Part shown: one piece after another, positions 40,267 to 53,900 of the stretch
How the letters are laid out: each line of letters starts with the position of its first letter
How positions within the stretch are numbered: the stretch's first letter is position 1
Source of the DNA: Aradus depressus
Taxonomy: Eukaryota; Arthropoda; Insecta; Hemiptera; Aradidae
Direction: 5' to 3'
DNA length: 64,000 bases
Assembly: GCA_963662175.1 (NCBI GenBank)
Contig: OY759223.1
Span: 7,659,549 to 7,723,548 of the forward strand
Notes under the pieces: generated by a model
Databases searched by the model: none
Told to the model about the DNA's origin: nothing
What the model saw: only the letters and a program-made list of their open reading frames with translations
Translations under genes and position numbers: made by a program

Positions 40267-40715
40267 TCAACTGTTGAATATTAGCGCAAATGACCGACTG
40301 GAGGGGGAGCGAAAAGTTAATTGATTAATTCCTTCTAGATAAGTACCTACATTGCCGGTGATTCACCTACTTTTTTTTTTCTTTTTTTATCCGGATTTTT
40401 TTTTTTTCAAGACTCATTTATCCGGATAAGGGCAGCAAAATCTGTAAACAGGAATATTACACAACTATTAGGTGACTCTAGGAGAGGAGTGGTGCCCTAT
40501 GGGAAATATGCACACCTTTCACTTGATTAAGGTCAATTTTCTGAAGTCCAGAATGAGATAAATCAAGAAATGATGAATGAACAGGGTCAAACCGGCTCAA
40601 TCCCAACGTAAATGGACTTTTTGCGCAAGCGCAATACGAGTTCATTATATCTCGTACCAAGATATTGGTAAGCTCTCAGATTTATTTTAACTATATTCTT
40701 CATCACATTATTTAT

Positions 40716-40717
<2 letters not shown>

Positions 40718-40750
<33 letters not shown>
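40718..40750 (+). repeat. Poly(T) run of 33
   Basis: Uninterrupted T run, possibly the tail of a reverse-strand retroposed sequence. Family X fragments flank it (40290-40390 and 40770-40930). Confidence 0.9.
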
Positions 40751-40753
<3 letters not shown>

Positions 40754-40984
40754 CTAACTATGAAAAAAGTTATATAAAAAGGCGGTCGGTGAGTCGCAGG
40801 CTGTTTACTTCCCCAGCTCGAATTGTGTGTTCGCTCTCCCTCCAAAACCAATCCGATCGATTGGACTAAAAAACTCAATCGTTGACTTACATAGAACCTT
40901 CTGAATCCTCATACTTGTCGTAAAAAAATGTATGTTGTTAAATAAAAATAAATATATAAATAAACAATAAATTACCACATTTCC

Positions 40985-41690
40985 TGGGCCCTAAAAAAAT
41001 ATCAAAAGTTCAAGACGTGCAATTTTTAAGAAAGAGCATTTGTATTTAAAAAAAAAAAAATCAATTAACCAATTTTTCATTTGGATTTCTAAAGAGGTGC
41101 CATATTGTTTTTCTAAATTTTGCAAAAATATTAAATCTAATCCAATGGTTTTTAAATTACCCTACTGGGTTAACAGGGAAAATTAATAGCATAGAATTTA
41201 CGAGAACAAATAATTGGGTTTATTTTCTTACATCTACATTATAAAATTAAAAACTAAACATTGAAACAAAAATAGTAAAAACTAAATTCTTAAAACTATT
41301 TCAACCCTTTTTTTTTTTTTATATTTTGGCCATTTTTCATATCAAAGTTATATTTTTGGGGCATATATATACTTTGTACATATAAATAAATAATAGTACC
41401 TTCTTTGCGCATCAATTTTACTGTTAATTCACACCTACTCAGTTCATCACATGTTAAGCCTAAGCAACAACTCTCTGTCCACCTTCACATCTCAACCCAG
41501 ACCACACACCATTGACACCTCTACACTAATTCAAAAACAGATGATGGCCGTGTTTTTTTCTCTACTCATTTTTTAAAAAAGAAAATGCATTCATATTATT
41601 TATTTACTAATTCAGTTGCTTCTTGGATTTTATAGAAAAATAAATATAATTAATTTTTTTATATCAATAAATTAAATGTGTGTATTTTTT
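40985..41690 (+). repeat. Dispersed segment, copy 2 (first at 31485-32130)
   Basis: Same order of motifs as copy 1, and the similarity continues into the adjoining family X DNA (41700-41960), so the repeat unit may be about 1 kb. Confidence 0.65.
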
Positions 41691-41699
41691 ATACATGAC

Positions 41700-41960
41700 A
41701 TAGTATATTTTGTATCGACACAATAATTACATCGACAGTTTTAGGGTATTGAGTCGAGCCCCCCTTCCCGTCGACCGATTTCACTGGAAATTGATAGGTG
41801 CCAACCATATATGGTTTTGAATTTATCTATGAAATTTCGTGTTAATACATTCATTACAACGACAGTTATTGGAGTTTTTTGTGTTAAGCTTCCCTCCTAA
41901 TCTCCTTTTCTCTCTGACCGATTTGACTGAAAATCATGAGGTATCGTCCTTGGAGGGTTT
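41700..41960 (+). repeat. Dispersed repeat family X copy
   Basis: ACATCGACAGTTTTAGGGTA, CGACCGATTTCACTGGAAAT and a second module with CGACAGTTATTGGAGTTTTT. Confidence 0.55.
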
Positions 41961-42074
41961 TGAATTTACATATATAATTTATGAACGACAAGAAGTCCAT
42001 TCAAATAGTATATCATCCTTCGACGAAAATATACTTGTCCTCCCGTATTCCTTCACAGCAATTCCATTCCTTCA

Positions 42075-42300
42075 AAAAATGAAGTTACACTTACTTGACA
42101 AATGAATGACATGGAATCCTCACACCAGACTGAAGAGACAAGAAATGAACAAACGTTACAAGCGATTACAATGACAAAAGATCAATCATAACTCAGAGAA
42201 CAAAACAACTAAAATACAACGCAATACTCGTCTATGTGGACTTTATGGGGTTCTGCTAAAACTTCCAATTTCAGCGTATTCAATCCAAAATCCCTCCCTT
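42075..42300 (+). pseudogene. Jockey-like LINE remnant
   Basis: Broken frame: KLHLLDK, stop, MTWNPHTRLKRQEMNKRYKR, stops, then LYGVLLKLPISAYSIQ. It is the same protein segment as the 27364-28112 remnant (LTCNPHTRLKRQELNRRHK) but more decayed. Confidence 0.6.
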
Positions 42301-42507
42301 AATATAATAAACTTTTAGAAGTTATAGCATTATACAATAAATTATTGTGTTAACTTTATTTGATAGATCAATTAGTTATTATAAATAATTACATCATTAT
42401 CAGATAATAATTAACATTTTTCTTCTTCTGAAGGTGTTGCCAACCTTTTGTAAATGTCATTTTTGAATAACTATCTTATTGATTTTTCCTCTACATTATT
42501 CATTGAC

Positions 42508-42572
42508 TATTCGAATAACGTATGTTAGTGACTCGGTTTGCGAATAAAGACATTATTGACCAACTATTCGAA
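42508..42572 (+). repeat. Short direct repeat at the satellite junction
   Basis: ACTATTCGAATAACGTATGT occurs twice, 55 bp apart, the second copy ending where the satellite homology begins. Confidence 0.7.
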
Positions 42573-45500
42573 TAACGTATGTTTCGAACGGGAGGGAGGG
42601 TTGTAAGGGGGAGCTAAGCATAAAAATTGTGCTAACTCATTATTTAATGGTCGGATTGTCATGAAAAATTTCATATGTAGTATTCTAGAAGGCCAAATAG
42701 AAAAACAAAGTGTGTTACGTCACAAAATTGTGAACGGGAGGGGGATTGTGGATTTTTGAACTGAGCCCCCTCCCCGGAACTCCCCCCTCCCCTCGGCGGA
42801 TATCGCTGAAATTTGACTGGTTATGTCCTAAGTGGATTTTAGTTTTACATACGAAATTTGATGACGATACATTCATTACATGGGCAGTTATTGGGATTTT
42901 TGAATTGAGCCCTCACCCCCGAACTCCCCCCTCCACTCGGCCGATATCGCTGAAATTTGACTGGTTATGTCCTCCGTGAATGTTGATTTTAAATACGAAA
43001 TTTGATGTTGACACATCCATTACATCGGTAGTTATTGGGATTTTTAAATTCAGACTCGGTTATCTACCAATTATCTTCCACCGGCTTCTATACTTCTTAC
43101 TGAAACGGGGTTTGTTTGTATGTTTGTTCCAGCATCACGCCCAAACGGCTGGACGGATATTCATGAAACTTCACATGTAGCATCCTTTCAAGACCGATTG
43201 AATAATAGGCTATGTGGCGTCACAAAATTTCGAACGGGAGGGAGGGTTGTAAGGGGGAGCTAAGCATAAAAATTGTGCTAACTCATTAATTAATGGTCGG
43301 ATTGTCATGAAATTTCATATGTAGTATTCTAGAAGGCCAAATAGAAAAACAAAGTGTGTTACGTCACAAAATTGTGAACGGAAGGGGGGTAGTGGATTTT
43401 TGAACTGAGCCCCCTCCCCGGAACTCCCCCCTCCCCTCGGCGGATATCGCTGAAATTTGACTGGTTATGTCCTAAGTGGATTATAGTTTTAAATACGAAA
43501 TTTGATGACGATACATTCATTACATGGGCAGTTATTGGGATTTTTGAATTGAGCCCTCACCCCAGAACTCCCCCCTCCACTCGGCCGATATCGCTGAAAT
43601 TTGACTGGTTATGTCCTAAGTGGATTTTAGTTTTAAATACGAAATTTGATGTCGATACATTCATTACATCGGAAGTTATTAGGATTTTTGAATTGAGCCC
43701 CCACCCCGGAACTCCCCCCTCCCCTCGGCCGATATCGCTGAAATTTGACTGGTTATGTCCTCCGTGAATGTTTATTTTAAATACGAAATTTGATGTTGAT
43801 ACATCCATTACATCGGTAGTTATTGGGATTTTTAAATTCAGACTCGGTTATCTACCAATTCTCTTCCACCGGCTTCTATACTTCTGTACTGAAACGGGGT
43901 TTGTTTGTATGTTTGTTCCAGCATCACGCCCAAACGGCTGGACGGATATTCATGAAACTTCACATGTAGCATCCTTTCAAGACCGATTGAATAATAGGCT
44001 ATGTGGCGTCACAAAATTTCGAACGGGACGGAGGGTTGTAAGGGGGAGCTAAGCATAAAAATTGTGCTAACTCATTAATTAATGGTCGGATTGTCATGAA
44101 ATTTCATATGTAGTATTCTAGAAGGCCAAATAGAAAAACAAAGTGTGTTACGTCACAAAAGTGTGAACGGGAGGGGGGTAGTGGATTTTTGAACTGAGCC
44201 CCCTCCCCGGAACTCCCCCCTCCCCTCGGCGGATATCGCTGAAATTTGACTGGTTATGTCCTAAGTGGATTTTAGTTTTAAATACGAAATTTGATGACGA
44301 TACATTCATTACATGGGCAGTTATTGGGATTTTTGAATTGAGCCCTCACCCCAGAACTCCCCCCTCCACTCGGCCGATATCGCTGAAATTTGACTGGTTA
44401 TGTCCTAAGTGGATTTTAGTTTTAAATACGAAATTTGATGTCGATACATTCATTACATCGGAAGTTATTAGGATTTTTGAATTGAGCCCCCACCCCGGAA
44501 CTCCCCCCTACCCTCGGCCGATATCGCTGAAATTTGACTGGTTATGTCCTCCGTGAATGTTAATTTTAAATACGAAATTTGATGTTGATACATCCATTAC
44601 ATCGGTAGTTATTGGGATTTTTAAATTCAGACTCGGTTATCTACCAATTCTCTTCCACCGGCTTCTATACTTCTGTACTGAAACGGGGTTTGTTTGTATG
44701 TTTGTTCCAGCATCACGCCCAAACGGCTGGACGGATATTCATGAAACTTCACATGTAGCATCCTTTCAAGACCGATTGAATAATAGGCTATGTGGCGTCA
44801 CAAAATTTCGAACGGGAGGGAGGGTTGTAAGGGGGAGCTAAGCGTAAAAATTGTGCTAACTCATTAATTAATGGTCGGATTGTCATGAAATTTCATATGT
44901 AGTATTCTAGAAGGCCAAATAGAAAAACAAAGTGTGTTACGTCACAAAATTGTGAACGGGAGGGGGGTAGTGGATTTTTGAACTGAGCCCCCTCCCCGGA
45001 ACTCCCCCCTCCCCTCGGCGGATATAGCTGAAATTTGACCGGTTATGTCCTAAGTGGATTTTAGTTTTAAATGCGAAATTTGATGACGATACATTCATTA
45101 CATGGGCAGTTATTGGGATTTTTGAATTGAGCCCTCACCCCAGAACTCCCCCCCCACTCGGCCGATATCGCTGAAATTTGACTGGTTATGTCCTAAGTGG
45201 ATTTTAGTTTTAAATACGAAATTTGATGTCGATACATTCATTACATCGGAAGTTATTAGGATTTTTGAATTGAGCCCCCACCCCGGAACTACCCCCTCCC
45301 CTCGGCCGATATCGCTGAAATTTGACTGGTTATGTCCTCCGTGAATGTTGATTTTAAATACGAAATTTGATGTCGATACATTCATTACATCGGAAGTTAT
45401 TAGGATTTTTGAATTGAGCCCCCACCCCGGAACTCCCCCCTCCCCTCGGCCGATATCGCTGAAATTTGACTGGTTATGTCCTCCGTGAATGTTTATTATA

Positions 45501-47219
45501 AATACGAAATTTGATGTTGATACATCCATTACATCGGTAGTTATTGGGATTTTTAAATTCAGACTCGGTTATCTACCAATTCTCTTCCACCGGCTTCTAT
45601 ACTTCTGTACTGAAACGGGGTTTGTTTGTATGTTTGTTCCAGCATCACGCCCAAACGGCTGGACGGATATTCATGAAACTTCACATGTAGCATCCTTTCA
45701 AGACCGATTGAATAATAGGCTATGTGGCGTCACAAAATTTCGAACGGGAGGGAGGGTTGTAAGGGGGAGCTAAGCGTAAAAATTGTGCTAACTCATTAAT
45801 TAATAGTCGGATTGTCATGAAATTTCATATGTAGTATTCTAGAAGGCCAAATAGAAAAACAAAGTGTGTTACGTCACAAAATTGTGAACGGGAGGGGGGT
45901 AGTGGATTTTTGAACTGAGCCCCCTCCCCGGAACTCCCCCCTCCCCTCGGCGGATATAGCTGAAATTTGACCGGTTATTTCCTAAGTGGATTTTAGTTTT
46001 AAATTCGAAATTTGATGACGATACATTCATTACATGGGCAGTTATTGGGATTTTTGAATTGAGCCCCCACCCCGGAACTACCCCCTCCCCTCGGCCGATA
46101 TCGCTGAAATTTGACTGGTTATGTCCTAAGTGGATTTTAGTTTTAAATACGAAATTTGATGTCGATACATTCATTACATCGGAAGTTATTAGGATTTTTG
46201 AATTGAGCCCCCACCCCGGAACTCCCCCCTCCCCTCGGCCGATATCGCTGAAATTTGACTGGTTATGTCCTCCGTGAATGTTAATTTTAAATACGAAATT
46301 TGATGTTGATACATCCATTACATCGGTAGTTATTGGGATTTTTAAATTCAGACTCGGTTATCTACCAATTCTCTTCCACCGGCTTCTATACTTCTGTACT
46401 GAAACGGGGTTTGTTTGTATGTTTGTTCCAGCATCACGCCCAAACGGCTGGACGGATATTCATGAAACTTCACATGTAGCATCCTTTCAAGACCGATTGA
46501 ATAATAGGCTATGTGGCGTCACAAAATTTCGAACGGGAGGGAGGGTTGTAAGGGGGAGCTAAGCGTAAAAATTGTGCTAACTCATTAATTAATGGTCGGA
46601 TTGTCATGAAATTTCATATGTAGTATTCTAGAAGGCCAAATAGAAAAACAAAGTGTGTTACGTCACAAAATTGTGAACGGGAGGGGGGTAGTGGATTTTT
46701 GAACTGAGCCCCCTCCCCGGAACTCCCCCCTCCCCTCGGCGGATATCGCTGAAATTTGACTGGTTATGTCCTAAGTGGATTTTAGTTTTAAATGCGAAAT
46801 TTGATGACGATAAATTCATTACATGGGCAGTTATTGGGATTTTTGAATTGAGCCCTTACCCCAGAACTCCCCCCTCCACTCGGCCGATATCGCTGAAATT
46901 TGACTGGTTATGTCCTAAGTGGATTTTAGTTTTAAATACGAAATTTGATGTCGATACATTCATTACATCGGAAGTTATTAGGATTTTTGAATTGAGCCCC
47001 CACCCCGGAACTCCCCCCTACCCTCGGCCGATATCGCTGAAATTTGACTGGTTATGTCCTCCGTGAATGTTAATTTTAAATACGAAATTTGATGTTGATA
47101 CATCCATTACATCGGTAGTTATTGGGATTTTTAAATTCAGACTCGGTTATCTACCAATTCTCTTCCACCGGCTTCTATACTTCTGTACTGAAACGGGGTT
47201 TGTTTGTATGTTTGTTCCA

Positions 47220-47490
47220 GCATCACGCCCAAACGGCTGGACGGATATTCATGAAACTTCACATGTAGCATCCTTTCAAGACCGATTGAATAATAGGCTA
47301 TGTGGCGTCACAAAATTTCGAACGGGAGGGAGGGTTGTAAGGGGGAGCTAAGCGTAAAAATTGTGCTAACTCATTATTTAATGGTCGGATTATCATGAAA
47401 TTTCATATGTAGTATTCTAGAAGGCCAAATAGAAAAACAAAGTGTGTTACGTCACAAAATTGTGAACGGGAGGGGGGTAGTGGATTTTTG
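47220..47490 (+). repeat. Diverged ~145-bp duplication inside the satellite spacer
   Basis: ATTCATGAAACTTCACATGT (about 47247) and ATCATGAAATTTCATATGTA (about 47392) lie ~145 bp apart. Each is followed by TACGTCAC/GGCGTCAC, AAAATT and GAACGGGAGGG, so the spacer also contains two old subunits. Confidence 0.75.
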
Positions 47491-47923
47491 AACTGAGCCC
47501 CCTCCCCGGAACTCCCCCCTCCCCTCGGCGGATATAGCTGAAATTTGACCGGTTATGTCCTGAGTGGATTTTAGTTTTAAATGCGAAATTTGATGACGAT
47601 ACATTCATTACATGGGCAGTTATTGGGATTTTTGAATTGAGCCCTCACCCCAGAACTCCCCCCTCCACTCGGCCGATATCGCTGAAATTTGACTGGTTAT
47701 GTCCTAAGTGGATTTTAGTTTTAAATACGAAATTTGATGTCGATACATTCATTACATCGGAAGTTATTAGGATTTTTGAATTGAGCCCCCACCCCGGAAC
47801 TCCCCCCTCCCCTCGGCCGATATCGCTGAAATTTGACTGGTTATGTCCTCCGTGAATGTTTATTATAAATACGAAATTTGATGTTGATACATCCATTACA
47901 TCGGTAGTTATTGGGATTTTTAA
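47490..47923 (+). repeat. Example of the three 144-bp subunits (A, B, C) in one monomer
   Basis: Subunits start near GAACTGAGCCCCCTCCCCGG (47490), GAATTGAGCCCTCACCCCAG (47635) and GAATTGAGCCCCCACCCCGG (47780). A has CGGCGGATATAGC or CGGCGGATATCGC; B and C have CGGCCGATATCGC; C leads into the spacer with TCCTCCGTGAATG. Confidence 0.9.
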
Positions 47924-50900
47924 ATTCAGACTCGGTTATCTACCAATTCTCTTCCACCGGCTTCTATACTTCTGTACTGAAACGGGGTTTGTTTGTATGT
48001 TTGTTCCAGCATCACGCCCAAACGGCTGGACGGATATTCATGAAACTTCACATGTAGCATTCTTTCAAGACCGATTGAATAATAGGCTATGTGGCGTCAC
48101 AAAATTTCGAACGGGAGGGAGGGTTGTAAGGGGGAGCTAAGCGTAAAAATTGTGCTAACTCATTAATTAATGGTCGGATTGTCATGAAATTTCATATGTA
48201 GTATTCTAGAAGGCCAAATAGAAAAACAAAGTGTGTTACGTCACAAAATTGTGAACGGGAGGGGGGTAGTGGATTTTTGAACTGAGCCCCCTCCCCGGAA
48301 CTCCCCCCTCCCCTCGGCGGATATCGCTGAAATTTGACTGGTTATGTCCTAAGTGGATTTTAGTTTTAAATGCGAAATTTGATGACGATAAATTCATTAC
48401 ATGGGCAGTTATTGGGATTTTTGAATTGAGCCCTTACCCCAGAACTCCCCCCTCCACTCGGCCGATATCGCTGAAATTTGACTGGTTATGTCCTAAGTGG
48501 ATTTTAGTTTTAAATACGAAATTTGATGTCGATACATTCATTACATCGGAAGTTATTAGGATTTTTGAATTGAGCCCCCACCCCGGAACTCCCCCCTACC
48601 CTCGGCCGATATCGCTGAAATTTGACTGGTTATGTCCTCCGTGAATGTTAATTTTAAATACGAAATTTGATGTTGATACATCCATTACATCGGTAGTTAT
48701 TGGGATTTTTAAATTCAGACTCGGTTATCTACCAATTCTCTTCCACCGGCTTCTATACTTCTGTACTGAAACGGGGTTTGTTTGTATGTTTGTTCCAGCA
48801 TCACGCCCAAACGGCTGGACGGATATTCATGAAACTTCACATGTAGCATCCTTTCAAGACCGATTGAATAATAGGCTATGTGGCGTCACAAAATTTCGAA
48901 CGGGAGGGAGGGTTGTAAGGGGGAGCTAAGCGTAAAAATTGTGCTAACTCATTATTTAATGGTCGGATTATCATGAAATTTCATATGTAGTATTCTAGAA
49001 GGCCAAATAGAAAAACAAAGTGTGTTACGTCACAAAATTGTGAACGGGAGGGGGGTAGTGGATTTTTGAACTGAGCCCCCTCCCCGGAACTCCCCCCTCC
49101 CCTCGGCGGATATAGCTGAAATTTGACCGGTTATGTCCTAAGTGGATTTTAGTTTTAAATGCGAAATTTGATGACGATAAATTCATTACATGGGCAGTTA
49201 TTGGGATTTTTGAATTGAGCCCTTACCCCAGAACTCCCCCCTCCACTCGGCCGATATCGCTGAAATTTGACTGGTTATGTCCTAAATGGATTTTAGTTTT
49301 AAATACGAAATTTGATGTCGATACATTCATTACATCGGAAGTTATTAGGATTTTTGAATTGAGCCCCCACCCCGGAACTCCCCCCTACCCTCGGCCGATA
49401 TCGCTGAAATTTGACTGGTTATGTCCTCCGTGAATGTTAATTTTAAATACGAAATTTGATGTTGATACATCCATTACATCGGTAGTTATTGGGATTTTTA
49501 AATTCAGACTCGGTTATCTACCAATTCTCTTCCACCGGCTTCTATACTTCTGTACTGAAACGGGGTTTGTTTGTATGTTTGTTCCAGCATCACGCCCAAA
49601 CGGCTGGACGGATATTCATGAAACTTCACATGTAGCATCCTTTCAAGACCGATTGAATAATAGGCTATGTGGCGTCACAAAATTTCGAACGGGAGGGAGG
49701 GTTGTAAGGGGGAGCTAAGCGTAAAAATTGTGCTAACTCATTATTTAATGGTCGGATTATCATGAAATTTCATATGTAGTATTCTAGAAGGCCAAATAGA
49801 AAAACAAAGTGTGTTACGTCACAAAATTGTGAACGGGAGGGGGGTAGTGGATTTTTGAACTGAGCCCCCTCCCCGGAACTCCCCCCTCGCCTCGGCGGAT
49901 ATAGCTGAAATTTGACCGGTTATGTCCTAAGTGGATTTTAGTTTTAAATGCGAAATTTGATGACGATACATTCATTACATGGGCAGTTATTGGGATTTTT
50001 GAATTGAGCCCTCACCCCAGAACTCCCCCCTCCACTCGGCCGATATCGCTGAAATTTGACTGGTTATGTCCTAAGTGGATTTTAGTTTTAAATACGAAAT
50101 TTGATGTCGATACATTCATTACATCGGAAGTTATTAGGATTTTTGAATTGAGCCCCCACCCCGGAACTCCCCCCTCCCCTCGGCCGATATCGCTGAAATT
50201 TGACTGGTTATGTCCTCCGTGAATGTTTATTATAAATACGAAATTTGATGTTGATACATCCATTACATCGGTAGTTATTGGGATTTTTAAATTCAGACTC
50301 GGTTATCTACCAATTCTCTTCCACCGGCTTCTATACTTCTGTACTGAAACGGGGTTTGTTTGTATGTTTGTTCCAGCATCACGCCCAAACGGCTGGACGG
50401 ATATTCATGAAACTTCACATGTAGCATTCTTTCAAGACCGATTGAATAATAGGCTATGTGGCGTCACAAAATTTCGAACGGGAGGGAGGGTTGTAAGGGG
50501 GAGCTAAGCGTAAAAATTGTGCTAACTCATTAATTAATGGTCGGATTGTCATGAAATTTCATATGTAGTATTCTAGAAGGCCAAATAGAAAAACAAAGTT
50601 GTTACGTCACAAAATTGTGAACGGGAGGGGGGTAGTGGATTTTTGAACTGAGCCCCCTCCCCGGAACTCCCCCCTCCCCTCGGCGGATATAGCTGAAATT
50701 TGACCGGTTATGTCCTAAGTGGATTTTAGTTTTAAATGCGAAATTTGATGACGATAAATTCATTACATGGGCAGTTATTGGGATTTTTGAATTGAGCCCT
50801 TACCCCAGAACTCCCCCCTCCACTCGGCCGATATCGCTGAAATTTGACTGGTTATGTCCTAAGTGGATTTTAGTTTTAAATACGAAATTTGATGTCGATA

Positions 50901-53900
50901 CATTCATTACATCGGAAATTATTAGGATTTTTGAATTGAGCCCCCACCCCGGAACTCCCCCCTACCCTCGGCCGATATCGCTGAAATTTGACTGGTTATG
51001 TCCTCCGTGAATGTTAATTTTAAATACGAAATTTGATGTTGATACATCCATTACATCGGTAGTTATTGGGATTTTTAAATTCAGACTCGGTTATCTACCA
51101 ATTCTCTTCCACCGGCTTCTATACTTCTGTACTGAAACGGGGTTTGTTTGTATGTTTGTTCCAGCATCACGCCCAAACGGCTGGACGGATATTCATGAAA
51201 CTTCACATGTAGCATCCTTTCAAGACCGATTGAATAATAGGCTATGTGGCGTCACAAAATTTCGAACGGGAGGGAGGGTTGTAAGGGGGAGCTAAGCGTA
51301 AAAATTGTGCTAACTCATTATTTAATGGTCGGATTGTCATGAAATTTCATATGTAGTATTCTAGAAGGCCAAATAGAAAAACAAAGTGTGTTACGTCACA
51401 AAATTGTGAACGGGAGGGGGGTAGTGGATTTTTGAACTGAGCCCCCTCCCCGGAACTCCCCCCTCCCCTCGGCGGATATAGCTGAAATTTGACCGGTTAT
51501 GTCCTAAGTGGATTTTAGTTTTAAATGCGAAATTTGATGACGATACATTCATTACATGGGCAGTTATTGGGATTTTTGAATTGAGCCCTCACCCCAGAAC
51601 TCCCCCCTCCACTCGGCCGATATCGCTGAAATTTGACTGGTTATGTCCTAAGTGGATTTTAGTTTTAAATACGAAATTTGATGTCGATACATTCATTACA
51701 TCGGAAGTTATTAGGATTTTTGAATTGAGCCCCCACCCCGGAACTCCCCCCTACCCTCGGCCAATATCGCTGAAATTTGACTGGTTATGTCCTCCGTGAA
51801 TGTTAATTTTAAATACGAAATTTGATGTTGATACATCCATTACATCGGTAGTTATTGGGATTTTTAAATTCAGACTCGGTTATCTACCAATTCTCTTCCA
51901 CCGGCTTCTATACTTCTGTACTGAAACGGGGTTTGTTTGTATGTTTGTTCCAGCATCACGCCCAAACGGCTGGACGGATATTCATGAAACTTCACATGTA
52001 GCATCCTTTCAAGACCGATTGAATAATAGGCTATGTGGCGTCACAAAATTTCGAACGGGAGGGAGGGTTGTAAGGAGCTAAGCGTAAAAATTGTGCTAAC
52101 TCATTAATTAATGGTCGGATTGTCATGAAATTTCATATGTAGTATTCTAGAAGGCCAAATAGAAAAACAAAGCGTGTTACGTCACAAAATTTTGAACGGG
52201 AGGGGGGTAGTGGATTTTTGAACTGAGCCCCCTCCCCGGAACTCCCCCCTCCCCTCGGCGGATATCGCTGAAATTTGACTGGTTATGTCCTAAGTGGATT
52301 TTAGTTTTAAATACGAAATTTGATGACGATACATTCATTACATGGGCAGTTATTGGGATTTTTGAATTGAGCCCTCACCCCAGAACTCCCCCCTCCACTC
52401 GGCCGATATCGCTGAAATTTGACTGGTTATGTCCTAAGTGGATTTTAGTTTTAAATACGAAATTTGATGTCGATACATTCATTACATGGGCAGTTATTGG
52501 GATTTTTGAATTGAGCCCTCACCCCAGAACTCCCCCCTCCACTCGGCCGATATCGCTGAAATTTGACTGGTTATGTCCTAAGTGGATTTTAGTTTTAAAT
52601 ACGAAATTTGATGTCGATACATTCATTACATCGGAAGTTATTAGGATTTTTGAATTGAGCCCCCACCCCGGAACTCCCCCCTCCCCTCGGCCGATATCGC
52701 TGAAATTTGACTGGTTATGTCCTCCGTGAATGTTAATTATAAATACGAAATTTGATGTTGATACATCCATTACATCGGTAGTTATTGGGATTTTTTAATT
52801 CAGACTCGGTTATCTACCAATTCTCTTCCACCGGCTTCTATACTTCTGTACTGAAACGGGGTTTGTTTGTATGTTTGTTCCAGCATCACGCCCAAACGGC
52901 TGGATGGATATTCATGAAACTTCACATGTAGCATCCTTTCAAGACCGATTGAATAATAGGCTATGTGGCGTCACAAAATTTCGAACGGGAGGGAGGGTTG
53001 TAAGGGGGAGCTAAGCGTAAAAATTGTGCTAACTCATTAATTAATGGTCGGATTGTCATGAAATTTCATATGTAGTATTCTAGAAGGCCAAATAGAAAAA
53101 CAAAGCGTGTTACGTCACAAAATTTTGAACGGGAGGGGGGTAGTGGATTTTTGAACTGAGCCCCCTCCCCGGAACTCCCCCCTCCCCTCGGCGGATATCG
53201 CTGAAATTTGACTGGTTATGTCCTAAGTGGATTTTAGTTTTAAATACGAAATTTGATGACGATACATTCATTACATGGGCAGTTATTGGGATTTTTGAAT
53301 TGAGCCCTCACCCCAGAACTCCCCCCTCCACTCGGCCGATATCGCTGAAATTTGACTGGTTATGTCCTAAGTGGATTTTAGTTTTAAATACGAAATTTGA
53401 TGTCGATACATTCATTACATCGGAAGTTATTAGGATTTTTGAATTGAGCCCCCACCCCGGAACTCCCCCCTCCCCTCGGCCGATATCGCTGAAATTTGAC
53501 TGGTTATGTCCTCCGTGAATGTTAATTATAAATACGAAATTTGATGTTGATACATCCATTACATCGGTAGTTATTGGGATTTTTTAATTCAGACTCGGTT
53601 ATCTACCAATTCTCTTCCACCGGCTTCTATACTTCTGTACTGAAACGGGGTTTGTTTGTATGTTTGTTCCAGCATCACGCCCAAACGGCTGGATGGATAT
53701 TCATGAAACTTCACATGTAGCATCCTTTCAAGACCGATTGAATAATAGGCTATGTGGCGTCACAAAATTTCGAACGGGAGGGAGGGTTGTAAGGGGGAGC
53801 TAAGCGTAAAAATTGTGCTAACTCATTAATTAATGGTCGGATTGTCATGAAATTTCATATGTAGTATTCTAGAAGGCCAAATAGAAAAACAAAGCGTGTT

